A stretch of DNA of 64,000 nucleotides from CAWGJC01 sp965276665 (GCA_965276665.1 OZ255620.1:1860001-1924000), one strand, 5' to 3'; positions 17,633-27,126 are shown, counted from the first letter of the stretch. Translations and numbers: made by a program. Notes: generated from the sequence alone by a model not told the origin.

Positions 17633-18364
17633 TCAGCCGACGCGCACGATCTGCCCGTGCCGGGTCTCATCAGGCATGCAGAGCGCGACCAGCCGCGGCG
17701 CCACGTCCGCCGGACGCGCGAGGCCGGACGGATCCTCGCCCGGCATCGCGCGCGCGCGCATGCGGGTCGCCACCACGCCCGGATCGAACAGGTTGATGCG
17801 CAGCTTCGTGTTCTCCGTCTCGTCGGCCCAGCTCAGCACGAGATGCTCCATGCCCGCCTTCGTCGCTCCATAGGCGCCCCAGAAGGCGCGGGCGCGGCGC
17901 GCGATGCCGGTGGTGACGAACACCGCGCGCCCGGCTTCCGCCGCCACCAGAACCGGCCCGCAAGTGCGGATCAGGTGCCAGGCTGCGGTGAGATTGACCC
18001 CCACCGTCTCCGCCCAGTCGCGCGGCTGAATGTGCGTGGCCGGCGTCAGCATGCCGAGCGCGCCCGCATTGTGGACAAGGATGTCGAGGCGGCCGAAACG
18101 CTGCGCGAGGCTCGGGCCGATCTGATCGATCGTCTCGCCCTCGCGCAGATCGAGCGGCAGCAGCGTCGCGACGCCGCCCTCGGCGCGGATCACATCGTCC
18201 GTCTCCTCGAGACCGCCTTGCGTGCGCGCGGTCAGCACGACATGCGCGCCGCGCCGCGCGAGCTCGATCGCGACCGCCGCGCCGATGCCACGGCTGGCCC
18301 CGGTGACGAGCGCGATTTGTCCGGCGAGCGGAACGGGCGACGCCTGCCCCGACAGCGGTGCCAT
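17633..18364 (-). CDS. SDR family oxidoreductase (purF-linked)
   Basis: A 243-residue classical SDR with TGASRGIG at 21-28, HNAG at 98-101, and Tyr165-Lys169 (YGATK). The residue expected to be the catalytic Ser, 13 before the Tyr, is Thr152 (VFVTTG). That is unusual but may still work. The ATG at 18364 overlaps the purF stop (TGATG); a TTG one codon earlier is less likely. The gene order purF-SDR is common in Acetobacteraceae and relatives (recalled, not searched). The substrate is unknown. Confidence 0.9.
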   Translation of the reverse strand: MAPLSGQASPVPLAGQIALVTGASRGIGAAVAIELARRGAHVVLTARTQGGLEETDDVIRAEGGVATLLPLDLREGETIDQIGPSLAQRFGRLDILVHNAGALGMLTPATHIQPRDWAETVGVNLTAAWHLIRTCGPVLVAAEAGRAVFVTTGIARRARAFWGAYGATKAGMEHLVLSWADETENTKLRINLFDPGVVATRMRARAMPGEDPSGLARPADVAPRLVALCMPDETRHGQIVRVG

Positions 18365-19851
18365 CAATGGCTTTCGAGCAGCGAGAGCTGGCGGTCGGAA
18401 TTGTCCTGCATGTCGGGCAGCGCGATCGGGTAGTCGCCGGTGAAGCAGGCGTCGCAGAAATCCGGCCGCGCCGCACGCCCGTCACGTCCCAAGGCGCGAT
18501 AGAGTCCATCGATCGAGATGAAGGCGAGGCTGTCCGCGCCGATCAGCTGCGCCATCTCCTCCACCGAATGCTGAGCGGCCAGCAGCTTGCTGCGCTCCGG
18601 CGTGTCGATGCCGTAGAAACAGGAATGCGTCGTCGGCGGTGAGGAGATTCGCATATGCACCTCCGCCGCGCCCGCCGCCCGCACCATCTCGACGATCTTC
18701 TGGCTCGTCGTGCCGCGCACGATCGAATCGTCCACCAGCACCACCCGCTTGCCCTCGATCGTCGCGCGGTTGGCGGAGTGCTTCAGCTTGACGCCGAGAT
18801 GGCGGATCTGATCCGTCGGCTCGATGAAGGTGCGGCCGACATAATGGTTGCGGATGATGCCGAGCTCGAACGGGACGCCGCTCTCCGCCGCATAGCCCAT
18901 CGCCGCCGGCACGCCGGAATCCGGCACCGGCACGATCACGTCGGCCGCCACATGGCTCTCCCGCGCCAGCTCCGCGCCGATGCGCTTGCGCGCGCCATAG
19001 ACCGGCATCCCCTCCACCACGCTGTCGGGCCTGGCGAAGTAAATATACTCGAACACGCAGAACCGGCTCTGCGAGCTGCCGAACGGCTTGATGCTGCGCA
19101 CGCCCTGGTCGTTGATGATCACGAGCTCGCCCGGCTCGACATCGCGCACGAACTCGGCGCCCATGATGTCGAACGCGCAGGTCTCGCTCGCCAGCACCCA
19201 GCCGCCTGTCCCGTTATGCCCGGGGATCCGGCCGAGGATCAGCGGACGCACCCCGAGCGGATCGCGCACGCCGAGCAGCGCATCGCTCGACAACGCGATT
19301 AGCGAATAGGCGCCCACCACCTGCTTCAGCGCGTCGATCAACCGGTCCGGCACCGTCGAATACAGGCTGATCGCCACGAGATGCACGAACACCTCGCTGT
19401 CGGTCGTGGACTGGAACAGGCAGCCGCGCCGCACCAGCGCACGGCGCAGAATATGCGCGTTCGTCAGATTGCCGTTATGCGCCACCGCGAACCCGCCGAA
19501 CTCGAAATCTGCATAAAGCGGCTGCACGTTCCGCAACACCGTCTCGCCTGTCGTCGCATAGCGGTTATGGCCGACCGCGCTGTGCCCCGGCAGGGAGGCG
19601 ATCACCCGCGCATCGCCGAAATTGTCGGCCACCAGCCCCATGCCCTTGTGCAGATGGAAGCGCTGGCCGTCATAGCTGACAATGCCCGTCGCCTCCTGCC
19701 CGCGATGCTGTAAGGCGTGCAGGCCAAGAGCCGTCACCGCCGCGGCATCCGTCACCCCCCACATGCCGATGACACCACATTCCTCATGCAGCGTGTCATC
19801 CTCTCCCTGCGGAAGGGTGCCGAAATCAGGCGAGCGCGTGATGGTGACCAT
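18364..19851 (-). CDS. purF: Amidophosphoribosyltransferase PurF
   Basis: A 495-residue enzyme for the first committed step of purine synthesis: PRPP plus glutamine to phosphoribosylamine. The Ntn glutaminase Cys25 follows a 24-residue propeptide (EECGVIGMWG). The PRPP loop VVLVDDSIVRGTTSQ is intact. Cysteines including FCDACFTGDYP near the C-terminus fit the [4Fe-4S]-containing class with a cleaved propeptide. cvpA lies 15 bases upstream and the SDR overlaps the stop, giving an operon cvpA-purF-SDR-PLD on the minus strand. Confidence 0.97.
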   Translation of the reverse strand: MVTITRSPDFGTLPQGEDDTLHEECGVIGMWGVTDAAAVTALGLHALQHRGQEATGIVSYDGQRFHLHKGMGLVADNFGDARVIASLPGHSAVGHNRYATTGETVLRNVQPLYADFEFGGFAVAHNGNLTNAHILRRALVRRGCLFQSTTDSEVFVHLVAISLYSTVPDRLIDALKQVVGAYSLIALSSDALLGVRDPLGVRPLILGRIPGHNGTGGWVLASETCAFDIMGAEFVRDVEPGELVIINDQGVRSIKPFGSSQSRFCVFEYIYFARPDSVVEGMPVYGARKRIGAELARESHVAADVIVPVPDSGVPAAMGYAAESGVPFELGIIRNHYVGRTFIEPTDQIRHLGVKLKHSANRATIEGKRVVLVDDSIVRGTTSQKIVEMVRAAGAAEVHMRISSPPTTHSCFYGIDTPERSKLLAAQHSVEEMAQLIGADSLAFISIDGLYRALGRDGRAARPDFCDACFTGDYPIALPDMQDNSDRQLSLLESH

Positions 19852-19866
19852 GCGACATCCTCCCGG

Positions 19867-20442
19867 CTAATGTGGGGCCGCCAGCGCCGCACCTTGCGGC
19901 GCTGCATGCAGCAGCGCATCCGAGCTCGGACTTGCCCCACCCGGCAGCGGCGCCACCTGCGGACGCGGCCACCCCTCGGGGATTCGGGCTACCACCCACA
20001 CAGCACCTTGATGAACCAACGGCAAGGACTGCGCCGCCAACACAGGCGGCGGCCAGCTGCCGATCGGCATGACCATCCCCGCCCCGATATAGGCGGCCAT
20101 CAGCAGAACCACACCCCTGACCACACCGAAGACCGCGCCGAGCGAACGATCCAGACTGCCCAGAACCGACCCCCGAACCGCCCCGGCCACCGCATGCGCC
20201 GCGATCGACGCCACGATCAACACCACGAGAAACACACCGGCAAACGCCAGCGGCCCGGACAGATCGGGATCCCCAACCCAGCCCAACACCACCGGCTGAA
20301 CCCGATCATACAAGCGAACCGCCACCACCGCCGCGATGACCCAGGCCGCCAAGCCCAGCGCCTCCCGCACGAAGCCGCGCGACAGGCCCACCAAGGCCGA
20401 CACCACCACCACCACCAGGAATACGCCATCAACCCAGTTCAT
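19867..20442 (-). CDS. cvpA: CvpA family membrane protein
   Basis: A 191-residue inner-membrane protein. Four or so hydrophobic segments follow the start MNWVDGVFLVVVVVSALVGL, with the family features SRGFVREALGLAAWV and SLDRSLGAVFGVVRGVVLL. CvpA affects colicin V export, envelope robustness and biofilm in other bacteria; the mechanism is unclear. The C-terminal 50 residues are Pro/Ala-rich and periplasmic or cytoplasmic. The ATG at 20442 matches the family; the longer frame reads into the repeat element. It sits directly before purF, the classic location. Confidence 0.92.
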   Translation of the reverse strand: MNWVDGVFLVVVVVSALVGLSRGFVREALGLAAWVIAAVVAVRLYDRVQPVVLGWVGDPDLSGPLAFAGVFLVVLIVASIAAHAVAGAVRGSVLGSLDRSLGAVFGVVRGVVLLMAAYIGAGMVMPIGSWPPPVLAAQSLPLVHQGAVWVVARIPEGWPRPQVAPLPGGASPSSDALLHAAPQGAALAAPH

Positions 20443-20483
20443 CGCCGAACCCTTCGCCACGGGGGCTATATCGGGGAGATGCG

Positions 20484-20725
20484 AGGAAGACCAGGGCGCT
20501 GCCCCGGACCCGCCAGGGGCTCTGCCCCTGGACCCCGCCAAAGGCCGGGCCTTTGGAATCCATTACGGCTCTTTGGAGAGGGGTGGGCGAGGTACCGGTG
20601 GAAACAGCTCCTTGCCCACCCCTCTCCAAAGAGCCAGAGCGGGTTCTAAGGGCTCCGCCCTTAGCGGGGGGTCCAGGGGGCAGAGCCCCCTGGCGGGGTC
20701 CGGGGCAGCGCCCTGGTCTTCCTTT
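20484..20725. repeat. Large GC-rich palindromic repeat element, copy 2
   Basis: This occupies nearly all of the 282-base gap between cvpA and radA. The left arm starts gaggaagaccagggcgctgc and the right arm ends ggcagcgccctggtcttcct. The two are near-perfect inverted complements for about 110 bases, with nested hairpins (for example caggggc-tct-gcccctg). The centre has ctctttggagaggggtgggc and its inverted partner gcccacccctctccaaagag. The centre and arms recur at 57441-57655. The right end abuts the radA stop at 20725. No coding potential is convincing. Confidence 0.85.
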
Positions 20726-22116
20726 CACCCCCCGACATTGCCGCGCGCGGTGAAGAGCGTGGTGAGGTCCGAGAGGTGGCCGAGCTCGGTAAGGGTGAGG
20801 GCGGTGGGTGGAGGTTGGCGATTGCCGCGGGCGACGCGGCGGGGGAGGCAGGCGTGGGAGAAGCCGAGCTTGCCAGCTTCTTTGAGGCGGAGCTCGGCTT
20901 GCGGCACCTGGCGGATTTCGCCCGAGAGGCCGACCTCGCCGAAATAGACGGTACCGGCGTCGGTGGGGGTTTCGGTGGCCGCGGAGGTGAGCGCGGCGGC
21001 GATGGCGAGGTCGGCGGCGGGTTCGCCGACGCGCAGGCCGCCGGCGATGTTGAGGTAGACGTCGCTGCCGGAGAGCCGGAGGCCGCAACGGGTTTCGAGC
21101 ACCGCGAGCAGCATGGCGAGGCGGCCGGATTCCCAGCCGACGACGGAACGGCGGGGCGCGCCGCCCGGGTTGGGCGCGAGCAGGGCCTGGACCTCGAGCA
21201 GCACGGGGCGGCTGCCTTCGAGCCCGGCGAACACGGCGGAGCCCGCGATATTGCCCCGGCGTTCGGCGAGGAACAGGGCGGAGGGGTTGGCGACCTCGGC
21301 GAGGCCGCCTTCGGTCATCTCGAACACGCCGATCTCGTCGGTGGCGCCGAAGCGGTTCTTCACCGCGCGCAGGATGCGGAACTGGTGGCCGCGATCGCCT
21401 TCGAAGTAGAGCACCGCGTCGACCATGTGCTCGAGCACGCGGGGGCCGGCGATATTGCCTTCCTTGGTGACGTGGCCGACGAGCACGAGAGCGAAGCCGC
21501 GCGACTTGGCGAGGCGGATGAGCTCGAACCCGCAGGCGCGCACCTGGGCGACGGTGCCGGGGGCGGATTCGATGGTGTCGAGCCACATCGTCTGGATGGA
21601 GTCGATCACCACCAGGCCGATATCCTCCTGGCGTTCGAGGCTGGCGGTGATGTCGCGCAGGCTGATGGCGGCGGCGAGGTCGAGCGGCGCTTGGGTGAGG
21701 CCGAGGCGGCGGCCCCGCAGCCTCACCTGCTCCACCGATTCCTCGCCCGAGATGTAGAGCACGCGCTTGCCCGCGCGGCCGAGCGCGGCCGCCGCCTGCA
21801 GCAGCAGGGTCGATTTGCCGATGCCGGGGTCGCCGCCGACGAGCACGGCGGAGGCCGCCACGAACCCGCCGCCGAGCACACGGTCGAGCTCGGCGATGCC
21901 GGACTGGCTGCGCGGCGGCGGCTCGGTGCGGCCTTCGAGCCCGACGAAGCCGATCGGGCTGCCGGCGGCTTTCTTTCCGGCGGCGAGGCCGGGCCGCGCC
22001 TCGACGGACTCCTCGACGATGGTGTTCCAGCCGCCGCAGCTCTCGCATTTGCCGGCCCAGCGCGGCGTGACCGCGCCGCATTGCTGGCAGACGTAGCGAT
22101 GGGTGGGCTTGGCCAT
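20725..22116 (-). CDS. radA: DNA repair protein RadA
   Basis: A 463-residue RecA-like branch-migration ATPase. A C4 zinc finger (Cys10, 13, 24, 27) is followed by Walker A GGDPGIGKST (about 94-103), Walker B in LVVIDSIQTMW, the RadA-specific KNRFG motif (AVKNRFGATDE), and a C-terminal Lon-like domain (SDVYLNIAGGLRVGEPAADL). It processes recombination intermediates during repair. The ATG at 22116 gives the usual N-terminus. The stop TGA lies at the edge of the palindromic repeat element, so its last bases may be element-derived. It is divergent from the DUF3455 gene. Confidence 0.96.
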   Translation of the reverse strand: MAKPTHRYVCQQCGAVTPRWAGKCESCGGWNTIVEESVEARPGLAAGKKAAGSPIGFVGLEGRTEPPPRSQSGIAELDRVLGGGFVAASAVLVGGDPGIGKSTLLLQAAAALGRAGKRVLYISGEESVEQVRLRGRRLGLTQAPLDLAAAISLRDITASLERQEDIGLVVIDSIQTMWLDTIESAPGTVAQVRACGFELIRLAKSRGFALVLVGHVTKEGNIAGPRVLEHMVDAVLYFEGDRGHQFRILRAVKNRFGATDEIGVFEMTEGGLAEVANPSALFLAERRGNIAGSAVFAGLEGSRPVLLEVQALLAPNPGGAPRRSVVGWESGRLAMLLAVLETRCGLRLSGSDVYLNIAGGLRVGEPAADLAIAAALTSAATETPTDAGTVYFGEVGLSGEIRQVPQAELRLKEAGKLGFSHACLPRRVARGNRQPPPTALTLTELGHLSDLTTLFTARGNVGG

Positions 22117-22221
22117 GGCGTGATCTAGCCCGGCGGCGGGCGAGTCGCGAGGGCGGCGGCCATTTTGCCTCAACGGCATTTTGCGGATAAGCCGGCCGGG
22201 CAATCCCGAGGAGGCATCGCG

Positions 22222-22701
22222 ATGCGCGTCCCCTGCGCGACCCTGGCCGCGCTGGTCCTTCTGTGTGCCGGCCCGCGGGCGGAGGCGGCGGCGCTGCAAT
22301 TCCTCGGCAGGGGCGTGCAGATCTACGATTGCACGGGGTCCGGCACGCCATCCTGGACGCTGAAGGCGCCGGATGCGGTGCTGTATGACGCCGCGGGCGG
22401 CGCGATCGGCCAGCATTTCGCCGGACCGAGCTGGCGGGCGAAGGATGGCAGCACGATCGTCGGCCAGGTGCTGGTGTCGAGCGCGGCCCCGCTGGCCGGC
22501 GCGATTCCCTGGCTGGTGCTGCGGGTGACGTCGCATGGCGGTCAGGGCCTGTTCTCGGCGGTCGGCTATGTCACCCGCACGGCGACGCAGGGCGGCGTGG
22601 CGCCGGCGACGGGCTGCGATGCCGGCCATGTCGGGGCCGAGCTGCGCGTGCCGTACTCCGCCACCTACATTTTTTTCGCACCTGTGGGCGCAATGCCATG
22701 A
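22222..22701 (+). CDS. DUF3455 family secreted protein
   Basis: A 159-residue protein with a signal peptide (MRVPCATLAALVLLCAGPRAEA). The body carries the DUF3455 pattern: GVQIYDCTG, TLKAPDAVLYD, GPSWRAKDGSTIVGQV, and a C-terminal PYSATYIFFAP. Two Cys residues (in YDCTG and TGCDAG) could form a disulfide. The function of the family is unknown. The ATG at 22222 has GAGGAGG upstream. It overlaps the amidase gene by ATGA, so the two are translationally coupled. Confidence 0.88.
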   Translation: MRVPCATLAALVLLCAGPRAEAAALQFLGRGVQIYDCTGSGTPSWTLKAPDAVLYDAAGGAIGQHFAGPSWRAKDGSTIVGQVLVSSAAPLAGAIPWLVLRVTSHGGQGLFSAVGYVTRTATQGGVAPATGCDAGHVGAELRVPYSATYIFFAPVGAMP

Positions 22702-24107
22702 CGGATATGGATTTTCTGCCTGCGAGCGAGCTGGTCCGGCGCTTCGCCGCCGGCACGCTCTCCCCGATCGTGCTCGCCGAGCACCAGCTCGGACGGCTCG
22801 CGCGGTTCGAGAAGGTGCTGAATGCCTTCCGGATCGTCGACGAGGCCGGCGCCTTGCGGGCGGCGCGGGATTCCGCCTCACGCTGGCAGGCGGGTGCCCC
22901 TCTGGGCGCCCTCGACGGCGTGCCGGTGACGGTGAAGGACAATCTCGACATGGCGGGCTTCCCCACGCGCCATGGCTCGATGACGAGCCCGCCGGCCCCG
23001 GTGGCGACGGATTCGCCGGCCGTCGCCCGGCTGCGCGCGGCGGGGGCGGTGATCCTCGGCAAGACCAACCTGCCGGAATTCGGCTGGAAGGCGCTGACCG
23101 ACAGCCCGCTCGCCGGCATCACGCGCAACCCGTGGAACCCCGACCACACGCCCGGGGGCTCGAGCGGTGGCGGCGCGGCGGCGACGGCCGCCGGCATCGG
23201 CACGATCGCGCTCGGCAATGATGGCGGCGGCTCGGTGCGCGGCCCGGCGAGCTTCTCCGGCCTGGTCGGGATGAAGCCGAGCCTCGGCCGGGTGCCGCAT
23301 CTGCTGGAAGGAATATTCGCGACCCTGGTGGCGGAGGGGCCGCTCGCGCTCACCGTCGCCGACGCGGCGGCGGCCACCGCCGTGCTGGCCGCCCCGGATG
23401 CGCGGGACTGGCACTCCCTGCCGCCGCCCGCGCCCGGCTGGCTCGATGGCCTGTCCGGCGATCTGGCGGAATTCCGCTTCGCCTGGTCGCCCGATCTCGG
23501 CGAGATCGCCCCCGATTCCGAGGTCGCGGCGGTGATGGAGACCGCGATCGGGGCGCTGCGGCAGGCGGGGGCCTCGATCGACCTGGTCGGGCCGGTGATC
23601 CCGCCGCTCGAGCCGCGCTTCAGCGCGTATTGGTTCGCCGGCTTCGCCCGAAGGATGCTGAGCATCCCGCCAGCGCGCCGCTGCGAGATGGACCCGGTGC
23701 TGCGCCGCCATGCCGAATCTGGCCTGGCGATCGACATCGCCGCGCTGATGCAGTCCGAGCTCGAGCGGGCAGTGCTGTGGCGCCGCTTCGCCGAGCTGCA
23801 CCGCGGCCATGACATCCTGCTGACACCCACGATGCCGCATGCCGCACCCAGGGTGGAGACCGAGTACCACACCGCCCGGTTCGACCGCTGGCGGGATGGC
23901 GTGCCCTATACCCTGCCGTTCAACCTCACCGGCCAGCCGGCCCTCACGCTGCCCTGCGGCGTCACCCCGGCCGGCCTGCCGGTCGGGGTGCAGATCGTCG
24001 GCGCGCGGCACGCCGACCGGCGGGTGCTGGAGGCCGGCCTCGCCATCGAACGCGCGCTCGGCTTTCCGCAGCCGCATCCGGTGCTGGCGGCACGCTTGGC
24101 GGGGTGA
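22698..24107 (+). CDS. Amidase signature family enzyme
   Basis: A 469-residue amidase with the Ser-cisSer-Lys triad: Lys80 (GVPVTVKDNLD), Ser155/156 in PGGSSGGGAAATAAG, and nucleophile Ser179 in LGNDGGGSVRGPASF. Members hydrolyse amides, acyl-amino acids or nylon-type oligomers; the substrate cannot be told. There is no signal peptide, so it is cytoplasmic, unlike the exported DUF3455 partner whose stop it overlaps. It is not GatA: gatB and gatC are absent and the C-terminal part differs. A 192-base gap follows before the peptide-binding protein gene. Confidence 0.93.
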   Translation: MTDMDFLPASELVRRFAAGTLSPIVLAEHQLGRLARFEKVLNAFRIVDEAGALRAARDSASRWQAGAPLGALDGVPVTVKDNLDMAGFPTRHGSMTSPPAPVATDSPAVARLRAAGAVILGKTNLPEFGWKALTDSPLAGITRNPWNPDHTPGGSSGGGAAATAAGIGTIALGNDGGGSVRGPASFSGLVGMKPSLGRVPHLLEGIFATLVAEGPLALTVADAAAATAVLAAPDARDWHSLPPPAPGWLDGLSGDLAEFRFAWSPDLGEIAPDSEVAAVMETAIGALRQAGASIDLVGPVIPPLEPRFSAYWFAGFARRMLSIPPARRCEMDPVLRRHAESGLAIDIAALMQSELERAVLWRRFAELHRGHDILLTPTMPHAAPRVETEYHTARFDRWRDGVPYTLPFNLTGQPALTLPCGVTPAGLPVGVQIVGARHADRRVLEAGLAIERALGFPQPHPVLAARLAG

Positions 24108-24299
24108 CGCGCCGCCCGGGCCCTGCCCTGGACCCCATCCTTCATCAGCGCAAAAACCCGGACAGACATTGCGTTCGGACCCAGGGCGTATGATGATGTC
24201 GGAACAGCATCGACCGTTGTGTCATGCGGATGATCACGAGCTATTTTGTGCTGTGCGCGGATCGAAATCTCGCCGCGTCGGGCGCGCAACGGAGGCGGC

Positions 24300-25892
24300 A
24301 TGGCGACGCGGCTCACCACGACATTCCGGCAGGGTTTAGGCCGCTTTCTGCCACTCGCCGCTGGGCTCGCGATGTTCGGCTCTGTCATCCCGGCGCGGGC
24401 CGAGACGAACCTGAACGCGGTGCTGGAATCGGAGGTCGTCTATCTCGACCCGCGCTTCACCACCGCGACGATCAGCCGCACCTTCGGCTACATGGTCTAT
24501 GACACCTTGTTCTCGATGGATTCGAAGGGCGCGATCCATCCGCAGATGGTGAAGGATGTCGCCATCTCGCCCGACAAGCTCACCTACACCTTTACCTTGC
24601 GCGACGGTCTGGTCTGGGATGACGGCTCGCCGGTGACGGCCGCCGACTGCGTCGCCTCGCTGAAGAGCTGGGCCCCGCACGACGCGCTCGGCCGCATGCT
24701 CGCGGCCGCGACCTCGGCGATGGAGTCGCCCGATCCGAAGACGATCGTGCTGAAGCTCTCCAAACCCTTTCCACTCGTGCTGCAGACGCTCGGCAAGCCG
24801 AACGCGATCGTCCCGTTCATGATGCCGGCGCGCCTCGCCAATGCGCCGGTGAACTCCAAGACGACGGACGTGGATGGCTCCGGCCCGTTCCTGTTCCGGC
24901 CGAATCTCTGGCGTCCCGGCGACACGATGGTGCTTGAGCGCAACCCCGCCTACGTGCCGCGTGCCGAACCGCCGGATTTCCTGTCCGGCGGCAAGAAGGT
25001 GAACATCGACCGGCTGACGCTCAAGGTGATGCCCGACACCAGCACCGCCGCGACCGCGCTGATGCAGAACGAGATCGACTATCTGCAATTCGTGCCGTTC
25101 GACTGGATCAACCGGCTCGAGAAGACCAATGGCGTCAAGCTGATGGCGCTCGGCGGCATCGATCAGTATCAGGGCAATTACCGCATCAACGCCGACAACC
25201 CGCCTTTCGATGATCCGGCCATCCGCCGCGTGCTGTGGAAGCTCGTCGACCAGCAGACCGTGCTGGAAGCGACCGGACTGCCGGCGAATTTCTATCTGAA
25301 GGACTGCCCGTCTTTCTGGATGTGCGGCACGCCGCTCGAAACGGACGCCGGCAGCGCGATCGCCAAATTCTCGATCGACGACGCCAAGCGTGCGCTCGCG
25401 CAGACGAAATACCACGGCGAGAAGGTCGTGATGATGGAGCTCCCCAACGATCCCACCTCGATGCAGGCCTCGCTGGTGATGGCCTCCAATCTCCGCGCCG
25501 CGGGTTTCAACGTGGAGGAGCAGGCGATGGACTGGGGCACGCTGCTCGCGCGCCGCATCAAGAAGGAAGGCTGGAACCTGTTCGCTGTCTATTCGAACGG
25601 CGCCGACATGATGTCGCCACTCACCCATTTCTACGTCTCGTCCAACTGCTCGGATTATCCGGGCTGGACCTGCGACCCGCGCGTGTCCGACCTGCTCAAG
25701 CAATTCGCCGACGCCGATACGGATGCCTCGCGCAAGCAGATCGCGGCACAGATCCAGACCGACGAGTACGAGGCCGTGCCCTCGGTCATGTGGGGACAGT
25801 TCACCCTGCCCGCCGCCTACCGCACCTCGCTCACCGGACTGATCCAGTCGAGCTTCCCGATGTTCTGGGGTGTCGACAAGGCGGGGAAATAG
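24300..25892 (+). CDS. Peptide/solute ABC transporter binding protein (SBP family 5), orphan
   Basis: A 530-residue periplasmic binding protein with a signal peptide ending near residue 34 (GSVIPARA, then E). The lobe I segment FGYMVYDTLFSMD is seen, then PQMVKDVAISPDKLTYTFTL, RDGLVWDDGSPVTAAD and GSGPFLF, all typical of DppA/OppA-like proteins. The ATG at 24300 gives the best signal peptide. No permease or ATPase gene is adjacent. Instead the receiver-phosphatase gene starts 13 bases downstream. It therefore either serves a transporter encoded elsewhere or feeds a signalling unit. An intact family member and a decayed one occur at 62698-64000 and 30963-32150. Confidence 0.93.
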   Translation: MATRLTTTFRQGLGRFLPLAAGLAMFGSVIPARAETNLNAVLESEVVYLDPRFTTATISRTFGYMVYDTLFSMDSKGAIHPQMVKDVAISPDKLTYTFTLRDGLVWDDGSPVTAADCVASLKSWAPHDALGRMLAAATSAMESPDPKTIVLKLSKPFPLVLQTLGKPNAIVPFMMPARLANAPVNSKTTDVDGSGPFLFRPNLWRPGDTMVLERNPAYVPRAEPPDFLSGGKKVNIDRLTLKVMPDTSTAATALMQNEIDYLQFVPFDWINRLEKTNGVKLMALGGIDQYQGNYRINADNPPFDDPAIRRVLWKLVDQQTVLEATGLPANFYLKDCPSFWMCGTPLETDAGSAIAKFSIDDAKRALAQTKYHGEKVVMMELPNDPTSMQASLVMASNLRAAGFNVEEQAMDWGTLLARRIKKEGWNLFAVYSNGADMMSPLTHFYVSSNCSDYPGWTCDPRVSDLLKQFADADTDASRKQIAAQIQTDEYEAVPSVMWGQFTLPAAYRTSLTGLIQSSFPMFWGVDKAGK

Positions 25893-25905
25893 CCGCAGGA
25901 CGATC

Positions 25906-27081
25906 GTGTCGGACGTCACTCTCGGCCCGAAGGAACTCGCCCGGCTCAGCGTCCTCGTCGTGGATGACGTGGCGGATAACCGGGATCTGCTGATCCGCCG
26001 GCTCCGCCGCCTCGGCATCTCGCAATGCGGCCAGGCGGCGGACGGGCGGGAGGCGCTCGCCGCCATGGAAGCGGCGCATTTCGATCTTCTCCTGCTCGAC
26101 ATCATGATGCCGGTGATGAACGGTTACGAGGTGCTGGAGGCGCTCAACAAGGGCGGCCATATCCATGACATGCCGGTCATCGTCATCTCGGCGCTGAACG
26201 AGATCGAGAACGTCGCCCGCTGCATCGAGCTCGGCGCCGAGGATTTCCTGTTCAAGCCGTTCAACCCGATCCTGCTGCGCGCGCGCGTGCTCGCCTCGCT
26301 CGAGAAGAAGCGGATGCGCGACGGCACCCGCCAGCAGCTCGCGCGCCGCCAAGCCGAGCTCGCCGAGGCGCACACGCTGCAGATCGCGCTGGTGCCGCCC
26401 GATTTCACCGAGGATGGCGTGAGTTTCTCGAGCCGGCTGCGCCCGGCGCGGGAGATCGGCGGCGATCTCGTCGATCATTTCGCGGTGGGCGCCGATCTGC
26501 ATGTGATGCTGCTCGGCGACGTGTCGGACAAGGGAGCCGGCGCGGCGCTGGTGATGGCGCGCACGCATGCGCTGTTCCGCGGCCTCGCCTCGCGCCCCGA
26601 TGCGGAGGCGCTGTTCCGCGACCCGGCCCGCGCGGCGAGCCTGGTCAACGAGGCGCTCTCCGTCGGCAACACGCAATGCATGTTCGCCACCCTGTTTCTC
26701 GCCACGCTCGAGACGGAGGCGCGTCGCCTCACCTGGGTGCGCGCGGGACACGTGCCGCCCTATTTGCGCAACTTGGACGGCACGCTGCACCGGCTCGCCG
26801 CGCAGAGCGGCCTGCCGCTCGGGATGATGGCGGGCGCCGGCTACACGGCGCACGACACGCTGCTGCAGCCGGGCGACACGCTGCTCGTGGTGAGCGACGG
26901 CATCACCGAGGGCGTGTCGCCGGACGGGACGATGTTCGGCGATGCCGGCATCGCCGCGTTCCTGGCGGCGTCCGACGAGCCGACGCTTGCGGATCTGCTG
27001 GAAATGCTGCGCGCGCATGAGGCGGGCGCGCCGGCGGCGGATGATGTCGCGGCACTCCTGCTGCGGCTCGGCTCCCCATGA
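25906..27081 (+). CDS. Response regulator with PP2C-type (RsbU/SpoIIE) phosphatase output
   Basis: A 391-residue protein. The receiver domain (about 14-130) has the acidic pair Asp20-Asp21, phospho-acceptor Asp65 (LLLLDIMMP) and Lys117 (FKPF), all intact. After a charged helix (130-158) comes a PPM phosphatase domain with REIGGDLVD (Asp187), LLGDVSDKGAGAALVMA (Asp205) and VSDGITEG, plus a C-terminal DDVAALLL. Such proteins dephosphorylate an anti-sigma-factor antagonist. The GTG at 25906 follows GCAGGA; a GTG at 25870 overlaps the upstream gene and is unlikely. An ATPase of the RsbW type and a histidine kinase follow at once, so partner switching under kinase control is inferred. Confidence 0.93.
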   Translation: MSDVTLGPKELARLSVLVVDDVADNRDLLIRRLRRLGISQCGQAADGREALAAMEAAHFDLLLLDIMMPVMNGYEVLEALNKGGHIHDMPVIVISALNEIENVARCIELGAEDFLFKPFNPILLRARVLASLEKKRMRDGTRQQLARRQAELAEAHTLQIALVPPDFTEDGVSFSSRLRPAREIGGDLVDHFAVGADLHVMLLGDVSDKGAGAALVMARTHALFRGLASRPDAEALFRDPARAASLVNEALSVGNTQCMFATLFLATLETEARRLTWVRAGHVPPYLRNLDGTLHRLAAQSGLPLGMMAGAGYTAHDTLLQPGDTLLVVSDGITEGVSPDGTMFGDAGIAAFLAASDEPTLADLLEMLRAHEAGAPAADDVAALLLRLGSP

Positions 27082-27126
27082 CGCCCCCGGGCACGACCGC
27101 GGGCATGATTGTGTCGTGAGCGCGAG

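Noticed and set aside
16478..18433. 651-residue plus-strand frame antisense to the PLD and SDR genes
   Set aside because: Composition is dominated by Arg, His and Ala as in other antisense shadows, while the minus strand carries intact HKD and SDR motifs across the same bases.
22698..24107. GatA subunit of the Asp/Glu-tRNA amidotransferase
   Set aside because: gatC and gatB are absent and the sequence outside the amidase signature does not fit GatA; a general amidase is safer.
25870..25905. GTG at 25870 as the start of the receiver-phosphatase
   Set aside because: It lies inside the preceding gene and adds 12 residues rich in Arg; GTG 25906 has its own GCAGGA and begins right at the receiver domain.
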